Below are positions 1 to 8,380 of a stretch of 64,000 nucleotides of DNA, piece by piece. The stretch is taken from assembly GCA_966211965.1 (NCBI GenBank), contig CBIHON010000022.1, positions 25,674 through 89,673 on the forward strand. The letters are read 5' to 3'. The DNA is from CBIHON01 sp966211965 (GTDB lineage Bacteria; Pseudomonadota; Gammaproteobacteria; Burkholderiales; Burkholderiaceae_D). The stretch's first letter is position 1; each line of letters begins with the position of its first letter. The notes beneath the pieces were generated by a model that was not told the origin of the DNA, did not search any database, and saw only the letters and a list, made by a program, of their open reading frames with translations. The translations under genes were made by a program, and so were the position numbers.

Positions 1-23
1 GACGTGCCGGCCCAAGTTCAGCG

Positions 24-67
24 GCGCCAGACCCGCGAAAGCGGCTTCGCGGACCGGGCGCTTTTTT
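24..67 (+). terminator. Intrinsic terminator, plus strand
   Basis: A two-part stem is visible. GCGCC (24-28) pairs with GGCGC (57-61), and CCGCGAA (33-39) pairs with TTCGCGG (46-52). Six T residues (62-67) follow directly on the plus strand. This fits a rho-independent terminator for a plus-strand gene ending before the window. It sits five bases from the end of the minus-strand kinase, so the two transcripts converge here. Confidence 0.6.
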
Positions 68-71
68 GGAC

Positions 72-3000
72 TCAACTCTCCAGTTCGATATCCAGTCGCC
101 GAGCCGCCCGGTTCAGCCGATCGAGCGCAGTCTCGAAATCGAAATCATTGATCGCCCGTTCAACCGGCGCAGCGTCACGGCCCAGCGCCGACAGCAGCCC
201 GTTTCGATGCGTCACGAAATAATCGAGGGCCGCGCTATCCCCGGTCGACAGGTAAGCCGCCAGCCTTTGGAAGGTCTCGCGCGACGGGGTGCTCGAGTCC
301 TCATTCTCCGGCTGCACCGTCACCGCGGCCGGCACGCTGGCGCCGATCGCTTCGACGGTGTCGGCACTGATCTGTGCAAAGCGTCCCAACGGCGCATCGG
401 TATCCTGTCCGTTGCGGATCGCTGCCTCCAATTCGCTCGCCGCTTCGGCCAGTAGCCCCGCACCGATATTGCCGGCCACGCCTTTGATGCTATGCGCCGC
501 CTGTTCCGCAGCCGTGCGGTCGCCGGCAGCCAGCAGCGCCGATATCTGCGCCGCAGTATCGGCATGGCCGGCGGCGAACTGGGCCAGCAGTTTCAGATGC
601 AGGGCGAGGTTGCCGCCTACCCGGCGCACGGCAGATGCGGTATCGAGCAAGACCTTCGGCGCACCGCCTAGGTTTTCACGCCGTGGCGCAGGAGAAGCGC
701 CGGCCGGCCCGTATTCCATGCGTTTGCCCCAGCACGCCAGAGTCGAAAACAGGACATCCGGATCGATCGGTTTGGAGATATGGTCGTTCATGCCGGCTTC
801 GAGACAGCGCTGCCGCTCCTCGGGCATGGCATGGGCGGTCATCGCCACGATCGGCACCATTTGCAAATCCGGTTCGGCACGGATGGCCGCGGTCGCCGCA
901 TAGCCGTCCATTTCAGGCATCTGCAAATCCATCAACACGACATCGTAGCGCGCACCGGCCTTCAGTTTGCCGACCGCGATGTGGCCGTTATCGGCCACGT
1001 CGACGATGATGCCGGCCTCTTCCATCAATTCGGTCGCGATCTGCTGGTTGATCGGATTGTCTTCGGTCAGCAGCACCCGCAAGCCGTCGAGATGCAGATC
1101 TTGATCCATGTCGCCCGACCCGGCGACCGGACTGTCTTCGGGCTCGCTGCAAAACAGGCGGACCAGAGTATCGAACAAGGTCGAAGGGCTGACCGGCTTG
1201 ACCAGGAAACCGTCGAGTTCGACGCTTTCGGCCTGATCGCGCACCTCGTCGCGTCCGAAGGCGGTGACCATCACGATCGCCGGCGCCGCGCCGGCCGCTC
1301 TGCCGGCCCGGATCGAACGCGAAGTCTCGATACCGTTCATGCCGGGCATCGACCAATCCATCAGGACCAAGCCATAAGGCTTCTGCAACGCCGCAGCCTG
1401 CTCGACCGCGGCGACTGCTTCCAGGCCCGATGCGACCTCATCGACCTGCAACATCAGGTCGGTGCAGTGACTGGCCAGGATGCGCCGTGCGGCCGGATTG
1501 TCGTCGACGATCAGCACGCGCAGGCCATTCAGCGTCACCGGTGCAACACGCGCGGCGCCGGTCTTGCCGCGTCCGAGCCAGACCGTGAAATTAAAAGTGC
1601 TGCCGACTCCGGCTTCGCTTTCGACCCATATGTTTCCGCCCATCAGTTCCACCAGCCGCTTGGAAATCGTCAAACCCAGGCCGGTGCCGCCGTATTTGCG
1701 CGTGGTCGAGCCGTCGGCCTGGGTGAAGGCCTGGAACAGGCGGTCGCATTGCTCGCGAGTCATGCCGATGCCGGTGTCGCGCACCGAGAACTTGAGCTTG
1801 ACCCGGTCGCCCGCGCTTTCGAGCAATTCGGCGCAGACCAGGATCTCGCCGTTCTCGGTGAACTTGACGGCGTTGCTGACCAGGTTGGTGAGAATCTGCC
1901 CGAGCCGCAAAGGGTCTCCCACCAGAGAGTCCGGCACGTCATGCGGGATGTCGAAGATCAGTTCCAGGTTCTTGTCGGCGATCTTGCTGCCGACCATGGT
2001 CACCAGGTCGGTAGTGACCTTGTCGAGCAGGAAAGCGGTGGTTTCGATATCCAGCTTGCCAGCTTCGATCTTGGAAAAATCGAGGATATCGTTGATGATG
2101 CCGAGCAGCGCGGTGCCGGCATTGTGGATCTTGCCGACGTAGTCGCGTTGTTTCGGGTTCAGGTCGGTCTTCAGCGCCAGGTGGCTCATGCCGATGATGG
2201 CATTCATCGGCGTTCTGATCTCATGGCTCATGTTGGCCAGAAACATCGACTTGGTGCGCGTCGCTTCCTCGGCCTGCTCCTTTGCCACCCGCAACGCTTC
2301 TTCCTGTTCGTGATCCTTGGTCTCGTCCATCCAGAAGCCGCTCCACACGGTCCAGCCATCGGCAAACAGCATCGGCACCGCATAGGTGTAGATCCAGCGG
2401 CGGCGGCCGGCGAAATCGGCGCGTGCGTGATATTCGATGGCCTGGTGAGGTCCGTTGGCGCCTTCGCCCCGCGACTCGCAGGCCAGGCGGTCTTCCTCCA
2501 GCGTGGTGCGCCAGCGCGTTTCCGGGTTGGCCATGATTTCGGCGGCGCTGACACCCAGCACTTCGCTCACGTTTTCGCCGACAAAGATGTAGCTGCGCAC
2601 GTTGGTGGGCGAGAGCTTGAGCTGGAACACGGCCAGTGGCAAGGCTTCGGTAATGTCAACCAGACGCTTGCGCGCACCTTGGGCTTCGGCGGTGCGCTCC
2701 TCGACCTGCTTTTCCAGCAGGTTGCGCTGGGCGATGAAATGCCGCACTCTGGCGCGATAGGCGCCATAGGCCGAAGCCAGCAGGAACATCGCGGCCGCGA
2801 CACGGAACCACCAGGTTTTCCAGAACGGCGGCGTAATGGTGATTTCGAGACTGGCGCCGGTTTCATTCCAGACGCCATCCTTGTTGGCGGCCTTGATACG
2901 GAAGATGTAATGCCCCGGATCGAGGTTGGTGTAAGTAGCGAAACGCTTGCCCGCATCGGAAAAAGTCCAGTCGCGGTCGAAACCCTCGAGCTTGTAGGCA

Positions 3001-5309
3001 TAGCGGATGCGGCGCGGATCGGCATAGTGCAGGCCGGCGAATTCGAGCGAGAACACCGACTGCTCGTACGACAAGGTCAGCGACCTGGCTTCGGTGATCG
3101 GCGCCTGCAGGTCGACTCCGGGCAGCGGCTTGCCGCCGCGCACCGACCGGTTGAATACCTGGAAGTCGGTGATTGCCACCGGCGGCGCGAAACTGTTGTC
3201 GCGGATCGCTTCCGGCCGGAACGAGGTAAAGCCCTGCACCCCGCCGAAAAACATGATGCCGTCGGCGTCTTTGTAGTAAGAACCGACTGCGTAACTGCCG
3301 TCGATCAGGCCGTCTGCGGCGCTATAGTTGCGCAGCTTGCCGCTGGCGATGTTGAGGCGCGACAGGCCGGCATCGGTACTGACCCACAGATTGCCTTCAC
3401 TGTCCTCGGCGATGCCGTAGATCGCATCGCTGACCAAGCCGTTCTGCACCGTATAACGGCTGAACCGCACGGAGCCGTCGGTATTGTGCTCCATCCGGTT
3501 CAAACCGCCGGCAGTGCCCACCCAAAGCGCGCCGCTATGATCCAGGAACAGGCAGTACACCCGATTGTGGCTGAGGCTGGTCGCTTGCGCCGGGTCGGCA
3601 CGGAAATGGGTGAAGCGGCCGGTTTCGCGGTCCCAACGGTCCAGGCCGCCGAAAGTGCCGATCCACATTTCACCAAGCCGCCCTTCCAGCAGCGTAGTGA
3701 CCCATGGATTGCCCAGGCCGTCCGGCTTCTGCGGATCATGCATGAAGCGCTGCAGGATCTTGCTGTCCGGATCGCGCCGGTTGAGGCCGTTGTCGGTGCC
3801 AATCCAGAGCGCACCCTTGCGGTCGGCGGTGAGGCTGGTGATGAAGTCGGAACTGGGGCTGGTGTTATCGAACGGATTGTGCATGAAGCGGGTGAAGCGG
3901 CCACTGGCCGGATCGAGCAGGTTTAAGCCATCCATGCTGCCGACCCAGACGCCCTCCGGACTGACCTGCAGCGCGCGTACCCGGTCGTGGCTCAGGCTGG
4001 CCGGATCTTTCGGGTCGTGCCGGAAGGTCTTGAATTCACCGCTGCGGCGATCGAGCCGGTTGAGGCCGCCGCCCAGGGTGCCGAGCCACAGCCAATCCCT
4101 ACCCTCGCCCGCGATCGCATAGACCCGGTCGTCGCTCAAACCATGCGCGTCGAATGGGTTCTGCACATAGCGTTCGAAACCGCCGCTGGCCAGATCGACC
4201 CGGCTGGCGCCGCGAAACCAGCTGCCGACCCAGAGCGAGCCGGAACGGTCCTGGTACAGCGACATGATGCGCCTGTCGGCCAGGCTGGTCGGATCGGTCG
4301 GCTGGTTGCGGTAGGCAATAAAACGTCCCGAGCCCTGGTCCCAGCGCTTCAGGCCATCGTCCTGGGTACCGACCCAGACGTTCCCGTCCGAGTCCTGGTA
4401 CAGGGCTTCGACCGGTCCGGGATCGAGTCCTTCCGTGCTGACAAAACGCCGGTTTTGGCCGCTCTCCAGCGACATCGCGTTCAATCCCGCCGCGCTGCCG
4501 ACCCATAGCATGCCGGTATTGTCCATCAACAGTGCGCGCACCTCGTTGCGCTTCGGTTCGGGCGCAAGGTCGCTGTCAAGACGGTAACGTTCAAAACTCT
4601 CTTTGCCCGGCGCCAGCCGGTTGAGGCCGGCTGCGGTGCCGATCAGGAGCTTGCCCTGCTTGTCGCGCGCCAGTCTTTGCACGCGGTCGTTGCCGAGGCT
4701 GCCGGGCTTGGCCGGATCGTTGCGGTAGATCTTGAAGCGCCCGGTATCCGGGTCGAAGTGAGCCAGCCCATCACCGGTTGCCAGCCACAGCCCATCCTTG
4801 CCGTCGGTTTCGATATCTGCGATTTCATCGCTGCCCGGGCCGCGGTTGTCGGCAGCCAGACGCTGGTAACGCACAAAACCCTCCCCCTTGGGGTCGTAGC
4901 GATGCAAGCCGCCGTTGCGGGTGCCGACCCACAGGCGGCCCTTGGCATCTTCATGCAGTGCCGTGATCCAGTTGTCGGACAGGCTTTCCGGCTTGGTCGG
5001 ATCCTGCCTGAACACGGTCACGCGCGCACCATCGTAGCGATGCAAGCCGCCTTGGGTGCCGAGCCACATGAAGCCTTGGCGGTCCTGCAGCATCGCCAGC
5101 ACCGACGCATGGTACAAGCCCTGGTCACGGCCCAATTGTTCGAAGCGCAGGTTCTTCGCCGGCGTGGCCGCACCGCAGAGGCACACCAGTGCCAGACTGC
5201 AGGCCGACAGCCTGGCGGCCCAGCGCCATAAACGCCTACCGACTGCGGCATTCCTTGCCAGGACAGGACCGCTGCTGCCGGTCAGCCACATCGCTACTCT
5301 TTTGATCAT
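72..5309 (-). CDS. Hybrid sensor histidine kinase with two-component propeller, two receiver domains and Hpt
   Basis: This is a 1745-residue one-piece phosphorelay. A signal-anchor region (about residues 1-48) is followed by about 14 beta-propeller repeats of the type LWVGTxxGLxRxD (roughly 55-720) and a Y_Y_Y domain. A membrane helix lies near 830-850, then a PAS-like segment. The HisKA box has MSHEIRTPMN with the phospho-His near 1026. The HATPase has NAVKF, DTGIG and GTGLGL. Two receiver domains follow (phospho-Asp in LMDWSMPG near 1320 and LMDLQMPEMDG near 1460), then an Hpt domain with HSIKG near 1606. Family knowledge: such kinases sense ligands outside the cytoplasm and pass phosphate His-Asp-His-Asp. 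The ligand and output partner are unknown. The REC-kinase gene upstream on the same strand is a plausible partner. It lies beside the biosynthetic cluster but on the other strand, so a regulatory link is only inferred. Confidence 0.93.
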   Translation of the reverse strand: MIKRVAMWLTGSSGPVLARNAAVGRRLWRWAARLSACSLALVCLCGAATPAKNLRFEQLGRDQGLYHASVLAMLQDRQGFMWLGTQGGLHRYDGARVTVFRQDPTKPESLSDNWITALHEDAKGRLWVGTRNGGLHRYDPKGEGFVRYQRLAADNRGPGSDEIADIETDGKDGLWLATGDGLAHFDPDTGRFKIYRNDPAKPGSLGNDRVQRLARDKQGKLLIGTAAGLNRLAPGKESFERYRLDSDLAPEPKRNEVRALLMDNTGMLWVGSAAGLNAMSLESGQNRRFVSTEGLDPGPVEALYQDSDGNVWVGTQDDGLKRWDQGSGRFIAYRNQPTDPTSLADRRIMSLYQDRSGSLWVGSWFRGASRVDLASGGFERYVQNPFDAHGLSDDRVYAIAGEGRDWLWLGTLGGGLNRLDRRSGEFKTFRHDPKDPASLSHDRVRALQVSPEGVWVGSMDGLNLLDPASGRFTRFMHNPFDNTSPSSDFITSLTADRKGALWIGTDNGLNRRDPDSKILQRFMHDPQKPDGLGNPWVTTLLEGRLGEMWIGTFGGLDRWDRETGRFTHFRADPAQATSLSHNRVYCLFLDHSGALWVGTAGGLNRMEHNTDGSVRFSRYTVQNGLVSDAIYGIAEDSEGNLWVSTDAGLSRLNIASGKLRNYSAADGLIDGSYAVGSYYKDADGIMFFGGVQGFTSFRPEAIRDNSFAPPVAITDFQVFNRSVRGGKPLPGVDLQAPITEARSLTLSYEQSVFSLEFAGLHYADPRRIRYAYKLEGFDRDWTFSDAGKRFATYTNLDPGHYIFRIKAANKDGVWNETGASLEITITPPFWKTWWFRVAAAMFLLASAYGAYRARVRHFIAQRNLLEKQVEERTAEAQGARKRLVDITEALPLAVFQLKLSPTNVRSYIFVGENVSEVLGVSAAEIMANPETRWRTTLEEDRLACESRGEGANGPHQAIEYHARADFAGRRRWIYTYAVPMLFADGWTVWSGFWMDETKDHEQEEALRVAKEQAEEATRTKSMFLANMSHEIRTPMNAIIGMSHLALKTDLNPKQRDYVGKIHNAGTALLGIINDILDFSKIEAGKLDIETTAFLLDKVTTDLVTMVGSKIADKNLELIFDIPHDVPDSLVGDPLRLGQILTNLVSNAVKFTENGEILVCAELLESAGDRVKLKFSVRDTGIGMTREQCDRLFQAFTQADGSTTRKYGGTGLGLTISKRLVELMGGNIWVESEAGVGSTFNFTVWLGRGKTGAARVAPVTLNGLRVLIVDDNPAARRILASHCTDLMLQVDEVASGLEAVAAVEQAAALQKPYGLVLMDWSMPGMNGIETSRSIRAGRAAGAAPAIVMVTAFGRDEVRDQAESVELDGFLVKPVSPSTLFDTLVRLFCSEPEDSPVAGSGDMDQDLHLDGLRVLLTEDNPINQQIATELMEEAGIIVDVADNGHIAVGKLKAGARYDVVLMDLQMPEMDGYAATAAIRAEPDLQMVPIVAMTAHAMPEERQRCLEAGMNDHISKPIDPDVLFSTLACWGKRMEYGPAGASPAPRRENLGGAPKVLLDTASAVRRVGGNLALHLKLLAQFAAGHADTAAQISALLAAGDRTAAEQAAHSIKGVAGNIGAGLLAEAASELEAAIRNGQDTDAPLGRFAQISADTVEAIGASVPAAVTVQPENEDSSTPSRETFQRLAAYLSTGDSAALDYFVTHRNGLLSALGRDAAPVERAINDFDFETALDRLNRAARRLDIELES

Positions 5310-5396
5310 CCACTTCCCCTGATGCTGTCACGCGTAGTGCGAGGTGCAGCGATTATGTATTAAAGAGCCTATCCCGGCAGGAAGCGGCCCTGGATT

Positions 5397-5488
5397 GCGG
5401 TTCCTCGGCAGCGCGGACAAGGCGCGAGGAGGACGCCTAGCTGACCAAGCTACGACGAACAACGCAGTCCCCGTTGCCGAGGAACCGC
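5397..5488. repeat. Inverted repeat between two signalling genes
   Basis: A perfect 13-base inverted pair, GCGGTTCCTCGGC (5397-5409) and GCCGAGGAACCGC (5476-5488), brackets 66 bases in the 182-base gap between the two minus-strand kinase genes. No T-run follows on the minus strand, so it is not a classical terminator. It may be another palindromic repeat of the kind common in this window, or an mRNA hairpin. Confidence 0.5.
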
Positions 5489-5491
5489 CCT

Positions 5492-7048
5492 CTATGCGGC
5501 AGGCAGCTTTACCGTCAGCGTCGTGCCGTTGATCTCGTCGGTACTCATGGCAATGCTGCCTTTTTGCGCTTCCGTCACCAGCTTCGCACTGTAGGTGCCG
5601 AGACCGGTGCCGCCGCTTTTCCCCGCGGTCACGTACTTGTCGAAAAAACGTTCGCGGATCGCCGCCGGCACCGCACCGTCATTGCGGATCAGGACGCTGA
5701 CGGCCCCCGGTTCCGCCACGAAGCGCACCTCGATGACGGAGCCTTCCGGCGCGGCTTCGGCGGCATTCCTGAGCAGGTTGCCGAACAGCGAGTGGCACAA
5801 ACCGGTTTCACCTTGCACCATGTAGCGCCCCGGCGGCACGCCGCCGCCGTCGGCGCTGCACAGGCGGATATCCAGGCGGCGCCAATTGAAAGCGGTCAGC
5901 GTCTCCTGGCGCACGGTCGCCAGCATCGAAGCCAGGTCAAGCTTTTCCGGTTGCAGCACGAAAGCGCCGGTCTCCATCCGGTACAAACTGAGCGATTGGT
6001 TGACCAGGTCGAGCGCGCGCCAGGCTTCGGCCTGCAACAGGCGCAGCATTTCGGCATCGTTTTCTCTGAAATTGTTCTCGGCCAGCAGGAACTCGGTGCC
6101 GGAGATGATCGCGGTAAGCGGATTCTTGAGGTCGTGCTGGGTGATTCGTTCGACGTCCTCGCGCAGCCTGGCCGACGTCACCAGCGAGGCATGCTGGCGC
6201 GCCAGGTCGCCGAAGGCCAGTTTGAGACGTAGATGCGTGCGGATGCGGGCCTTCAGGATGCTCGGTTCGGCCGGCTTGGTGATGTAATCTACGGCGCCGG
6301 TTTCCAGGCCGTAGACGATGTTCTCGACATCGTCCTTGCTGGTCAGGAAAATGATCGGGATGTCACTGGTGTCCGGGTCCGCTTTCAATTGGCGGCAGAC
6401 CTCGTAGCCGTCGATTTCCGGCATCATGACATCAAGCAGGATCAGGTCGGGCGGTTGGGCCGAGTGCGCGATATCCAAGGCCTTGCGGCCGGAACCGGCG
6501 CTGACGACGGCATATTCGCCCTTGAGGATTTCGGAAATGACTTCGATATTGCCCGGCATGTCGTCGACCACCAGCACGGTCGAGCCGCCGATCCGCTGCT
6601 CCACTTCGACCGCATTGGCCAGGCCGAGCACTTTTTCGCCTTCCAGCGCATTTTGCGGCGCCTCGCTGTGTTCGGCGCCGAGTACGCGCTTGATCTTGTT
6701 GGCGAGGTCTTGCACGGTGTAGGGCTTGACCAGGTACTCCGACACGCCGGCCTCGGTCGCCATCCGCACCCGCTCGCGATCGCTTTCCGCGCTGATCAGG
6801 ATGAACGGCAAAGTCGCGTAATCCGCTTCGCTGCGCATCCAGCGCAACAGTCCGAGTCCGCTCATGCCCGGCATGGTCCAATCCGAGATCACCGCCGCCA
6901 CCGGCGTCGAACGCAAAGTGCGCATTGCATCGAGTCCGTTGGATTCCTGAATCACCTCCATGAAGCCCATGTCGTTCAACGCCGCCGTAACCGCCTGCCG
7001 CATCGGCCATTGATAGTCCACAACCAAAATCGGGAGTTGCTTGTTCAT
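5492..7048 (-). CDS. REC-REC-histidine kinase signalling protein
   Basis: This is a 518-residue soluble protein with no membrane segment. Receiver 1 (about 5-125) has phospho-acceptor ISDWTMPGMSG and the KP loop VKPYT. Its acid pocket reads VVDYQ, where receivers normally have two adjacent acids, so one metal-binding Asp is replaced by Tyr. Receiver 2 (about 155-275) has the full set VVDD, LLDVMMPEIDG and ITKPAEP. A kinase core follows: the His box is HDLKNPLTAI and the ATPase has NLLRNAAEA and GTGLGTYSAKL. Receivers placed before the kinase suggest that phosphorylation controls kinase activity. It may act downstream of the propeller kinase, to which it is adjacent and co-directional. The ATG has only a weak ribosome-binding site. 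Confidence 0.88.
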   Translation of the reverse strand: MNKQLPILVVDYQWPMRQAVTAALNDMGFMEVIQESNGLDAMRTLRSTPVAAVISDWTMPGMSGLGLLRWMRSEADYATLPFILISAESDRERVRMATEAGVSEYLVKPYTVQDLANKIKRVLGAEHSEAPQNALEGEKVLGLANAVEVEQRIGGSTVLVVDDMPGNIEVISEILKGEYAVVSAGSGRKALDIAHSAQPPDLILLDVMMPEIDGYEVCRQLKADPDTSDIPIIFLTSKDDVENIVYGLETGAVDYITKPAEPSILKARIRTHLRLKLAFGDLARQHASLVTSARLREDVERITQHDLKNPLTAIISGTEFLLAENNFRENDAEMLRLLQAEAWRALDLVNQSLSLYRMETGAFVLQPEKLDLASMLATVRQETLTAFNWRRLDIRLCSADGGGVPPGRYMVQGETGLCHSLFGNLLRNAAEAAPEGSVIEVRFVAEPGAVSVLIRNDGAVPAAIRERFFDKYVTAGKSGGTGLGTYSAKLVTEAQKGSIAMSTDEINGTTLTVKLPAA

Positions 7049-7099
7049 AGAGTCCGCTTATTAATTTCGCTTTTTATTGAATCTCGGTAAAGCCAGATA

Positions 7100-7199
7100 T
7101 TAGGCGATTTCAGCAAATGAAAATACCCCCTTGCAACTTGCACAGCATCCCGTCGACACGGCGCAACGAAGGGTATTTTCATTTTCTGAAATCGCCTTA
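7100..7199. repeat. Long inverted repeat in divergent intergenic region
   Basis: Arms 7100-7128 and 7171-7199 are 29 bases each and match at 27 positions when one is reverse-complemented. The loop is 42 bases. The structure lies between the start of the minus-strand REC-kinase gene (7048) and the start of the plus-strand PPTase gene (7246). It could be a divergent operator, an mRNA hairpin or a small non-autonomous mobile element. No other copy was noticed in the window. Confidence 0.75.
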
Positions 7200-7245
7200 A
7201 AAGAAAAAAACAGCATCGCAGCAACTCATCTGACCGTTCTGCCGT

Positions 7246-8055
7246 ATGATTTCCGATTCATTTCAAAAAATCGCCCCGCCAGTGATTCAAGCCGCCTCTC
7301 TCCCACACCTGGAATTGCGCGATTCGGCACTCCGTTTCGATCGCGCGCCGGCCATTGATTTACCCGCTCTCGCAGCGGACGGCGCGGTTTGCCTCGGCCT
7401 GTCCATCGATTGGCGTCGGAGCGAGGCTCTGCGCGAATTCGCCCTGCGCCATACCCACCCCGAGGAGCATGCACGCGCAGCCCGCTTTTTGCGGCCCGAG
7501 GATAGCTTGCGCCATCTGCTGGGGCGCACGCTGTTGCGCACCTTGGCAATTCATTACACCGGCATGGCGCCGGATCAGGCGCTGCCTCTGAACGCCTGGG
7601 GCAAACCGGAACCGGCTCCGCAACGCGCGAGCTGCAACCTCAGCCATTCGGGAAACCAGGTTTGGGCGGCGCTCTCCTATCTGCCGCACCTCGGCATCGA
7701 CGTCGAATCGGCGACCGCGCCGACGGATTTTCGCGGCATCATGCGCAGCTTCCATCCTGACGAAATTGCTGAGCTGGAGGCCTCACCTGATACGCCGCGA
7801 GCGATGATGCGTTGCTGGGCCAGAAAGGAAGCTATCGCAAAAGCGGCCGGCATGGGCCTTTCGCTGCCCCTGCACGACTATGCCGTCAGTTGCGCATCGG
7901 CCTCGGCCGACTGGTTGCGCGTGGCGCCGCAAGCCCTGCAACAGGCTACGTGGAGCACGATTGACCTGCCGCTCGAAACGGAGTATATGGGCGCGCTTGC
8001 GATTGCCGGAGCATGCCGGCATGTCACTGTTTTGTCACTGATTTGTGACATCTGA
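7246..8055 (+). CDS. Sfp-type 4'-phosphopantetheinyl transferase
   Basis: This 269-residue protein should transfer 4'-phosphopantetheine from CoA to the conserved Ser of carrier proteins, activating the ACP and PCP domains of the cluster downstream. Hallmarks are NLSHSG (about 127-132), the Mg-binding motif GIDVES (about 147-152) and CWARKEAIAKAAGMGL (about 187-202), which matches the WxxKEA signature. The length fits the Sfp/EntD class. It lies directly upstream of the megasynthase genes on the same strand, as is usual for a dedicated activator. No good Shine-Dalgarno precedes the ATG, so the start could be slightly different. Confidence in the family is high. Dedication to this cluster is inferred from position. 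Confidence 0.93.
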   Translation: MISDSFQKIAPPVIQAASLPHLELRDSALRFDRAPAIDLPALAADGAVCLGLSIDWRRSEALREFALRHTHPEEHARAARFLRPEDSLRHLLGRTLLRTLAIHYTGMAPDQALPLNAWGKPEPAPQRASCNLSHSGNQVWAALSYLPHLGIDVESATAPTDFRGIMRSFHPDEIAELEASPDTPRAMMRCWARKEAIAKAAGMGLSLPLHDYAVSCASASADWLRVAPQALQQATWSTIDLPLETEYMGALAIAGACRHVTVLSLICDI

Positions 8056-8083
8056 GTTGAATATATTTTTCACTCTTTTCCAA

Positions 8084-8112
8084 TTGTTATTCCGGGACAG
8101 AAATTTTATACT
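8084..8112 (+). promoter_or_regulatory. Candidate sigma-70 promoter for the PKS-NRPS cluster
   Basis: TTGTTA (8084-8089) and TATACT (8107-8112) are separated by 17 bases. This is a good -35/-10 pair in an AT-rich stretch within the 325-base gap between the PPTase gene and the first megasynthase gene. The predicted leader would be about 260 bases. Apart from this the gap (8056-8380) shows no gene. Confidence 0.45.
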
Positions 8113-8380
8113 CGGAGAATAATTTCCACTCGCAACCGGTTTTGGCTACAGGGAGTTTTTCGGATTTAAGCAAGAGCCTTTTTTACATGAATGACTCCGG
8201 CCGGATGTGCCGACGCAGCTCGATTGCGTTGCACGCCCAGGCGCAAGCAGGGCGGAGGGCTCTGAAGACAAGCGGAACCGGGCTCGAACGCATACTCGCC
8301 TATGCTCACTAGGTCTCTGTTTTGTATTGTTTGATCCGATTGTCCCGGCTGGAACACGATCGCCCAGACACGGACAGAGA

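Noticed and set aside
780..3926. Long plus-strand open frame of about 1048 codons opposite the propeller kinase
   Set aside because: It is antisense to a gene with clear kinase and propeller motifs, has a composition typical of high-GC shadow frames, and shows no domain.
8207..8380. N-terminal extension of the PKS-NRPS by 58 codons
   Set aside because: The extra peptide is Arg-rich and unlike AT domains. The AT fold starts right at the ATG at 8381.
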